Below are positions 58,770-64,000 of a stretch of 64,000 nt of DNA, in pieces. Position numbers and translations under genes: made by a program. Position 1 is the stretch's first letter, and the number at the start of each line of letters is the position of its first letter. Below the pieces are notes generated by a model. That model had not been told where the DNA came from. It worked only from the letters and a program-made list of their open reading frames with translations, and did not search any database. Location: NCBI RefSeq assembly GCF_014206875.1, contig NZ_JACIJO010000003.1:412066-476065 (forward strand). The letters are read 5' to 3'. The DNA comes from Algoriphagus iocasae (lineage in GTDB: Bacteria; Bacteroidota; Bacteroidia; Cytophagales; Cyclobacteriaceae).

Positions 58770-60722
58770 ATGACAAATACAAATCACTTAGACGATAAAG
58801 CCTGCTGCAGCACTGACCAGCATCCAGGCAAACCAAAAAAGGAAGAGGAAAAAACCTCTCCAACTTTTCTGCAAACTTGGGGAAGTGGTATGGTGAGCTT
58901 TGTCATGCTACTTGCTGGAATTGCCGCTGACCAGTTGGGACAGCCTGCAATTTTCCAGGGATGGATTCGCATTGGCTGGTATGTGCTGGCCTATTTGCCC
59001 GTGGGATGGCCGGTGTTGGTCAAAGGCTGGAAGTCCATCTTAAAAGGTGATGTGTTCACTGAATTTTTCCTCATGGGCATAGCCACATTGGGGGCTTTTG
59101 CCATAGGGGAATATCCAGAGGCGGTTGCGGTGATGCTTTTCTATGCCATCGGTGAGTTGTTTCAGGATGCGGCCGTGAACCGGGCCAAGCGAAACATCAA
59201 AGCCCTGTTGGACATCCGCCCCGATTCGGCTTCGGTTTATAGAGGTGGGCAAACGGTGTCCGTACACCCCGAGGAAGTACAAATTGGGGAAACCATCCAG
59301 GTTAAACCCGGAGAAAAAGTACCCCTCGATGGGGAAATGATCAGTGAAAAAGGCAGCTTTAATACCTCGGCCCTAACTGGCGAAAGCAAACCTGCGACCT
59401 ACAACAAAGGAGAAAATGTGCTTGCTGGGATGGTGAACCTCGATAGGCTGATTGAATTGAAAGTTATCAGACGGTTCAATGAAAGTTCAATTGCCCGCAT
59501 CCTTGAGCTAGTCCAGAATGCCACCTCACGCAAGGCAAAAACTGAACAGTTCATCCGTAAGTTTGCACGGGTCTATACACCCATTGTCACCTTTCTGGCC
59601 ATCGGCCTGGCCTTCTTGCCTTATTTCTTTTTGGAAGACTATATGTTTGAAGCATGGCTTTATCGGGCCTTGATCTTTTTGGTGATCTCATGCCCCTGTG
59701 CGTTGGTTGTTTCTATCCCACTTGGTTATTTCGGAGGGATTGGTGCAGCCTCCCGAAAAGGCATACTGTTTAAAGGTTCCAACTTTCTTGACCTCATGAC
59801 CAGCGTTACTACCGTGGTGATGGACAAAACAGGCACACTTACAAAGGGAGTGTTTGAAGTTCAGAAAGCCGTGACCATGGAGGGAATTACACTTGATTGG
59901 CTTAGTCTGACAGCAGCAATGGAAAGCAAATCCACCCATCCCATCGCAAAAGCCATTACAGAGTATGCTAAAAAGCAAGGAAGAGAAATTTCAGAACCCG
60001 AACAACAGGAGGAAATTGCCGGGCACGGACTGAAAGGAATTGTAAATGGCAAGCATGTGCTGGTAGGCAATCAAAAACTGCTGGATAAGGAAGGGATTGT
60101 TACCCATACTGATGCAGCCAGGGAGGTCAATACCGTTATCCATGTAGCAGTAGACCAAAAATATGCGGGATATCTAGTGATCGCGGATGAACTGAAAGAA
60201 GATGCTGTTCAGTCCATCAATGAACTACACAAATTAGGAGTTCGGGAACTGATCATGCTGTCAGGAGATAAGAATGCAGTGACCCAACAGGTGGCAAAAT
60301 CACTCGGAATAGATAAAGCCTTTGGTGATCTGCTGCCTGAGCAAAAGGTGGAAAAGGTAGAAGAACTGAAAAAAGATGCCAGCCGGGTCATTGCTTTTGT
60401 GGGGGACGGTATCAATGATGCTCCTGTCCTTGCTCTGGCCGATGTGGGAATTGCAATGGGTGGTTTGGGTAGTGATGCAGCCATTGAGACAGCTGATGTT
60501 GTGATTCAGACTGACCAGCCCTCAAAAATTGCTACTGCTATTCAGTTAGGCAAGCAGACAAAACGGATCGTATGGCAAAATATCAGCTTGGCTTTTGGAG
60601 TGAAGGTTATTGTACTGGCACTTGGAGCCGGAGGTATAGCCACCATGTGGGAAGCAGTCTTTGCCGACGTTGGAGTGGCATTGCTGGCAATTTTGAACGC
60701 TGTAAGAATACAGCGCTCTTAA
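58770..60722 (+). CDS. P1B-type heavy-metal-translocating ATPase (ZntA/CadA-like)
   Basis: A 650-residue pump. It has the P-type hallmarks: 'TGES' actuator loop near residue 210, the CPC motif in 'ISCPCALVV' near 309-311, phosphorylation site 'DKTGTLTKG' near 352, 'HPIAKAI' (HP of the nucleotide domain) and 'GDGINDAP' near 550. The N-terminus has a Cys pair and histidine ('ACCSTDQHPG') instead of a full HMA domain. CPC with this context suggests Zn/Cd/Pb. It is the last gene of the metal island. Confidence 0.92.
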   Translation: MTNTNHLDDKACCSTDQHPGKPKKEEEKTSPTFLQTWGSGMVSFVMLLAGIAADQLGQPAIFQGWIRIGWYVLAYLPVGWPVLVKGWKSILKGDVFTEFFLMGIATLGAFAIGEYPEAVAVMLFYAIGELFQDAAVNRAKRNIKALLDIRPDSASVYRGGQTVSVHPEEVQIGETIQVKPGEKVPLDGEMISEKGSFNTSALTGESKPATYNKGENVLAGMVNLDRLIELKVIRRFNESSIARILELVQNATSRKAKTEQFIRKFARVYTPIVTFLAIGLAFLPYFFLEDYMFEAWLYRALIFLVISCPCALVVSIPLGYFGGIGAASRKGILFKGSNFLDLMTSVTTVVMDKTGTLTKGVFEVQKAVTMEGITLDWLSLTAAMESKSTHPIAKAITEYAKKQGREISEPEQQEEIAGHGLKGIVNGKHVLVGNQKLLDKEGIVTHTDAAREVNTVIHVAVDQKYAGYLVIADELKEDAVQSINELHKLGVRELIMLSGDKNAVTQQVAKSLGIDKAFGDLLPEQKVEKVEELKKDASRVIAFVGDGINDAPVLALADVGIAMGGLGSDAAIETADVVIQTDQPSKIATAIQLGKQTKRIVWQNISLAFGVKVIVLALGAGGIATMWEAVFADVGVALLAILNAVRIQRS

Positions 60723-60860
60723 CCCAAAGTTCAATCAGGTGTACTTGCAATCCTCTTTTTCTTTAGCTGAAGGTTGGCATTCCTAAGGTTGGGTTACTTT
60801 TTCAACCGGTTGAAGTTAAAGACTCGTTTTCAAATGGATTTTCAATTCCATCCCTAAGTC

Positions 60861-61056
60861 ATTTCCCCCGTTTCGCCCACTCCTTTCGTTTCGATCCATT
60901 CGCGCCATTTTTCAAATGACAGCTCTTTTCTTTCCACTTTAGGAAAGGGCTTTCACTCCCCACGGCTACCGCTTCACTCCACTTACCCTTCTCCTAAGTC
61001 CCGGCAAGCCTTGGACTCGGGAAGGCCGTATCGTGAAGCAGTAGCCCGAACCTCCT
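60861..61056 (+). repeat. 196-bp direct repeat, right copy
   Basis: Pairs with 46501-46696 in the same orientation with no gaps. The distance between copies is 14,360 bp and spans exactly the metal genes. Confidence 0.9.
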
Positions 61057-61238
61057 TTAGGGAGGCAAGCCTTTTTTGATTTTTCTTCCGAGTACATCGA
61101 GATTTTTGTCCGTTTCGGTCGGTGAGCGCTCCATTCCATTTTTTTCTACTCGATCCCCCGGTCTTCGGTGTATGACACGACGATGCAAAGGTTGAGTGCG
61201 AACCTGCAACAGTCAAAAGTGCGCTCCGCCCTGATCTA

Positions 61239-61275
61239 AAAAACAGGGTCTCCTACGGACTGCCTCCCAGTTTTT
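61239..61275. repeat. 37-bp hairpin repeat, right copy
   Basis: Pairs with 31092-31128 (one mismatch). It lies 274 bases before the ArdC start, where backbone genes resume. Confidence 0.75.
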
Positions 61276-61548
61276 TATCCCAAGCTTTTGCCCTATGCAG
61301 AGCCACACTCCTTGGGTTGCATGTCGGTCAGAACCTCAATACCAGTGGATAAAAAAAATGTCACTTCACGCCCACATATCGCCCTTCACTTCCAAAAAAT
61401 TACCCCTTGAACTCGGGAAAAATCTCGGTATAAGTGTCGGGTCGAACTTCCTAATATCCTTGGATATAACTGGGCTTTATGTGGCTGATAGACAAATCAA
61501 TAATCACTTTATCAATCCTTTTCTGTCACAATTTAAAACATTATCACT

Positions 61549-62454
61549 ATGAAAGCTTGGGAAAATTTCAACCAATTAGCGGAAACTGTCACCAATGAAA
61601 TTATCGAAGGTATCCAAAATGAAAATCTTACTTGGGAACAGGTATGGAGTCCTAAAAACTCTCCGAAGAATTATGCTTCCAACCGTCCTTATTTGGGATT
61701 CAATGCACTTTGGCTTGCCTGGGTGACTATTTCTAAGAAATTCAAAAGTCCCTATTTCCTGACCTATAATCAGGCAAAACACCTTGGCGGTAATGTCAAG
61801 AAGGATGAAAAAGGCTCTAAAGTCGTATTCTGGAAGATTTCCAAGTTTGTAAAAGGAAAGGCTATCAATGAAGAAGGAGAAAGCGAGGACCTGTTTGGAA
61901 GGAAATTTACCCCCTTTATCTGGACGGTTTTCAATATCGATCAAATAGAAGGAATCGATTTTTCCATTGACGGTGCTGAAGAAAGGGTTTTTTCCCCAAT
62001 CGAAACTTGCGAATCAATCATTTCAGGCTACACCACCTGTCCGGATATTTTTCATGAAGGAGACGAGGCATTTTACAGCCCATCCAAAGATTTAATCAAT
62101 ATGCCGGAAAAGGAATCCTTCAAAGGAGACGAGCAATATTATTCTGTTCTTTTTCATGAAATGATCCATAGCACAGGCCATTCGATCAGATTAGGAAGAT
62201 TTGTCGAAAGACCGGCTTTGGTTGGTTTTGGTTCGGTGGAATATTCAAAAGAGGAATTGATTGCCGAAATGGGAGCCAGTTTTTTGAATGCTTTTGCCGG
62301 AATCAAGGATGCCAATTTCAAAAACTCCTTGGCCTACCTGAAAGGATGGTTTAAACCACTTCAGGAAGATCCAAAAATGCTGATTTATGCAGCCCAAAAA
62401 GCACATCAAGCAGCCAATTACATCCTTGGAATTGACCAAGAAGGGGAGGAGTAA
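61549..62454 (+). CDS. ardC: ArdC-type antirestriction protein (zincin-like)
   Basis: A 301-residue protein with the ArdC plan: N-terminal single-strand DNA-binding domain ('PKNYASNRPYLGFNALWL', 'KVVFWKISKFVKG') and a C-terminal metalloprotease-like domain with HEMIH at residues 203-207 followed by 'STGHSIRLGR'. ArdC proteins protect incoming DNA from host restriction. The host may carry type III or other systems, so this suits a conjugative element. The gene stands alone and ends in a strong terminator. Confidence 0.88.
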   Translation: MKAWENFNQLAETVTNEIIEGIQNENLTWEQVWSPKNSPKNYASNRPYLGFNALWLAWVTISKKFKSPYFLTYNQAKHLGGNVKKDEKGSKVVFWKISKFVKGKAINEEGESEDLFGRKFTPFIWTVFNIDQIEGIDFSIDGAEERVFSPIETCESIISGYTTCPDIFHEGDEAFYSPSKDLINMPEKESFKGDEQYYSVLFHEMIHSTGHSIRLGRFVERPALVGFGSVEYSKEELIAEMGASFLNAFAGIKDANFKNSLAYLKGWFKPLQEDPKMLIYAAQKAHQAANYILGIDQEGEE

Positions 62455-62468
62455 TTCTCCTTTTTTTT
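62445..62468 (+). terminator. Intrinsic terminator of the ArdC gene
   Basis: Stem gggaggag-type 62445-62451 pairs with 62457-62463 (five Watson-Crick plus G-T pairs), loop taatt, and an eight-T run follows. It overlaps the stop codon. Confidence 0.6.
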
Positions 62469-62580
62469 GTCAATTTTTTCTTTCCATCCACCAAAAAAAA
62501 TCGACCCCCTTCGGTGGTACTTCTGAATAGGAGAGAAATTCTTGCAGGAAGTTTATCGCTCCACTAAATCAAAAAAGACC

Positions 62581-62796
62581 ATGAATGATGGAGCTAAAAA
62601 ACGGAAGAAATCAGGTTGCAGAATCCCTACTATAGATCAAATCAGGGATTATTTCTTAACCAACAGGTTTGGAATAGAAGAAGGGGAGCTTTTCTTTTTC
62701 TTCCACCGATCAACTTATTGGCGTTCGCAGTCTGGGGATCCAATTGGAGATTGGATGAAAGCAGCAGACAGGTGGATGTGGAATTTGGAAAACTGA
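62581..62796 (+). CDS. Small protein of mobile elements, replisome-organiser-like C-terminus
   Basis: A 71-residue protein (start MNDGAKKRKKSG). The segment 'FFFFHRSTYWRSQSGDPIGDWMKAADRW' (given in two parts: 'FFFFHRSTYWRS' and 'GDPIGDWMKAADRW') resembles the C-terminal motif of phage replisome organisers and DnaT-like proteins. It may have a role in replication, but the protein is very short. The ATG at 62581 is used in place of a TTG at 62542, since the stretch before it is not conserved-looking. Confidence 0.5.
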   Translation: MNDGAKKRKKSGCRIPTIDQIRDYFLTNRFGIEEGELFFFFHRSTYWRSQSGDPIGDWMKAADRWMWNLEN

Positions 62797-62907
62797 CAGG
62801 TTTTTGGATTAGTTAGGAATCTTCAATCTTCTAATCTTGGAGAAATAGGCATTATCAAAAAGTGATTGGTTCTTGCAAGATTTTTTTCTAGTGTTTAAAA
62901 TGTTGAC

Positions 62908-63159
62908 ATGGATTTGTCAAGAAAATTAACACTCGAAGAGGAAAGTCTCCGGGAAGAATTGGTGACCTTGGAGGAGCGTATCAGATTGAAGATTCGAAGG
63001 ATCTGTGAAACCAATTTGAAGTTGCCTTATGAGCGACTCGCAGCGGGTCGGCACCTAAAGGAATTGTGCTTGTTGGCGATTGCATCAATAGACAATGGAG
63101 ATGAAATCACGTTAGCGGCCAGTTTGAGGGAATTAAGAGAAAAGGGGATAAATATTTGA
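62908..63159 (+). CDS. Small helical protein, unknown function
   Basis: An 83-residue protein with a coiled-coil N-terminal part ('LTLEEESLREELVTLEERIR') and a second helix ('LKELCLLAIASIDNG'). No family is recognised. It is preceded by a 111-base gap. It is likely a real small gene because of its regular helical pattern and normal codon use. Confidence 0.5.
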   Translation: MDLSRKLTLEEESLREELVTLEERIRLKIRRICETNLKLPYERLAAGRHLKELCLLAIASIDNGDEITLAASLRELREKGINI

Positions 63160-63173
63160 AATTTCGGATACGT

Positions 63174-63374
63174 TTAAAGCTTATCCAAAATTTCCCGAAT
63201 CAACCGCTCCCTGTCCAGTTCCTTTTTTCTTTTTGTCCGTAGGCTTAAGATGTAAAGTATCCAAATCCCCCACGCAACTGCAAAAAGCAGAAAAGGATTT
63301 TCTGCTCCCAATGCTCCAATCATTGCAATGAAGCTGATGAAAATAGTTCCTAAAAATTTGATGGTTGGCCACAT
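63174..63374 (-). CDS. Small two-helix membrane protein
   Basis: A 66-residue protein with hydrophobic segments at about 7-23 and 27-45 and a basic C-terminal tail ('RTKRKKELDRERLIREIL'). It is convergent with the previous gene, 14 bases away. The second copy of the 24-bp repeat lies 78 bases upstream of its start. Function is unknown. Confidence 0.5.
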   Translation of the reverse strand: MWPTIKFLGTIFISFIAMIGALGAENPFLLFAVAWGIWILYILSLRTKRKKELDRERLIREILDKL

Positions 63375-63451
63375 GATTGAACGGTTTGATAATCAATATA
63401 CTATTTTACGGTTTTGGATCAAAGCGTGTTGGGTTTTACATATAAATAAAT

Positions 63452-63475
63452 AAAAAAGTATTTATATAAATATGT
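63452..63475. promoter_or_regulatory. 24-bp AT-rich repeat, copy B
   Basis: Identical over 24 bases to 9060-9083 and containing the same 14-bp palindrome. Here it lies upstream of the small membrane protein gene (minus strand). It could be a partition site, an operator of the same regulator, or a recombination site. Confidence 0.6.
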
Positions 63476-63703
63476 GTTCAAATCTGTTTCGAATTTTCAA
63501 AGTCTGATCAATCGAGACGTGAACGCAAAAGCTGGTATTAGAATGGTACTAATAAAGGCCTTGGATAAAGTTTTGGTTAGTAGGGAATTAGTGGCTGTGT
63601 TTATGATTACACTTCTGAATGAAATACTCTGGACTGTGCCTTGTTTGGAAAACTAGTTTCAAAAATAATGACATGCCCATAACTATCCTTTAATCTCGAC
63701 CAA

Positions 63704-64000
63704 ATGGAAAATAACTTAATCATTGCCTTCGGAGACATCCACGGCTGCTATCAAGCCGCTGCCAAAGCCGTCAGGCTCAGCGAAGAATTGGATGCAAAAG
63801 CAATATTCCTCGGTGATTATGTAGATCGAGGTCCATCGGCAGTCAAAACACTTCAGATCCTAATCGAAGCCCAAAAGAAACATCCTGATTGGATCTTTAT
63901 CAGGGGAAATCATGATCAGATGCTTTTGGACTTGATTGAGGAAAAAGCGAGTCCCATGGATATCGGTACCGTTCTCAATGGTGAATTTGACTATTGGCAA
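63704..64000 (+). CDS. PPP-type metallophosphatase, 3' partial
   Basis: The gene is open to the right edge of the window; 99 codons are visible. The metal-binding motifs of PPP/ApaH-like phosphatases appear in order: GDIHG (Asp11, His13), GDYVDRG near residue 38 and GNHD near 70. It would be a Ser/Thr or diadenosine-tetraphosphate-type phosphatase. Its place after the copy B repeat and outside the transfer genes suggests backbone or cargo of unknown relation. The assignment is firm, but the substrate is unknown. Confidence 0.9.
   Translation, partial: MENNLIIAFGDIHGCYQAAAKAVRLSEELDAKAIFLGDYVDRGPSAVKTLQILIEAQKKHPDWIFIRGNHDQMLLDLIEEKASPMDIGTVLNGEFDYWQ

Larger units (their letters stand above)
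60723..61548. other. 826-bp intergenic region at the right end of the cargo
   Basis: Holds the right 196-bp repeat (60861-61056), a small hairpin (cctcc/ggagg near 61051-61065), the right 37-bp repeat (61239-61275) and the leader of the ArdC gene. No gene is supported. Short frames across it are not believed. Confidence 0.65.

Noticed and set aside
60983-61216. 77-codon minus-strand frame in the right repeat region
   Set aside because: Overlaps the direct repeat and has a composition unlike neighbouring genes; no support for coding.
63474-63656. 60-codon plus-strand frame near the right end
   Set aside because: Starts inside the 24-bp repeat and shows no conserved pattern; likely chance.
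1-64000. CRISPR arrays, rRNA and tRNA genes, integrase and replication initiator
   Set aside because: Looked for throughout and none seen. Absence of integrase and Rep in the window does not decide between plasmid and integrative element.

Overview
The window looks like a stretch of a Bacteroidetes mobile replicon, most plausibly from an aquatic Cytophagales such as the Cyclobacteriaceae (lineage inferred). The reasons are the Bacteroidetes-type conjugation proteins (TraE/F/G/J/K/M/N, DUF4134, DUF4133, DUF4138), weak Shine-Dalgarno sites with many starts preceded by 'agcc' or 'aacc', CusA-TolC fusions, DUF3703 and GDCCVxC proteins. No integrase, replication initiator, rRNA, tRNA or CRISPR array is visible, so plasmid and ICE cannot be told apart here. 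A ParA/ribbon-helix-helix pair favours a plasmid.

Layout. 1-6470: the end of a tripartite RND efflux operon, a patatin-like lipase, a small carrier-like protein and the first 64 bases of a gene cut by an insertion sequence. 6471-7800: an IS256-family element whose transposase has an in-frame stop and which has no target-site duplication, so it marks a rearrangement junction. 7801-11700: partition pair (minus strand), XRE regulator, AT-rich palindromes, then a GNAT acetyltransferase and a membrane LuxR regulator. 11702-30370: an oriT-like hairpin, relaxosome accessory protein, relaxase and a nearly uninterrupted transfer operon (TraA/B-like, two DUF4134, TraF, TraG ATPase, three tandem TraI-like paralogues, TraJ, TraK, TraM, TraN, coupling ATPase, M23 peptidase, accessory proteins).

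31.1-61.3 kb is the accessory cargo, bracketed by two copies of a 37-bp hairpin repeat. Its first half is a defence island. A minus-strand CBASS operon encodes a 58-aa protein, Cap5 HNH-SAVED nuclease, CD-NTase and an E2-like protein. Divergent from it is a three-gene set of sigma-like protein, small helical protein and ImmA/IrrE protease. Next comes a type III restriction operon that also contains an XRE regulator, an OLD-family nuclease and a RhuM protein, then a pentapeptide-repeat/ion-channel-like protein. Its second half (46.9-60.7 kb) is a heavy-metal island: di-haem oxidoreductase, Rieske protein, porin, ArsR, MerTP, GDCCVxC protein, His-rich protein, CusA-TolC fusion, CusB, Fur, DUF3703, a membrane exporter-like protein and a P1B ATPase. 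It lies between two 196-bp direct repeats about 91% identical to each other.

61.5-64 kb returns to backbone genes: ArdC-type antirestriction protein, small proteins, a second copy of the 24-bp AT-rich repeat found at the parA promoter, and the start of a PPP-type phosphatase cut by the window end. The element therefore combines self-transfer, antirestriction, stable inheritance, phage defence and metal resistance. The least explained parts are the sigma/helical/ImmA triad, the 58-aa CBASS leader protein and the pentapeptide-channel fusion.
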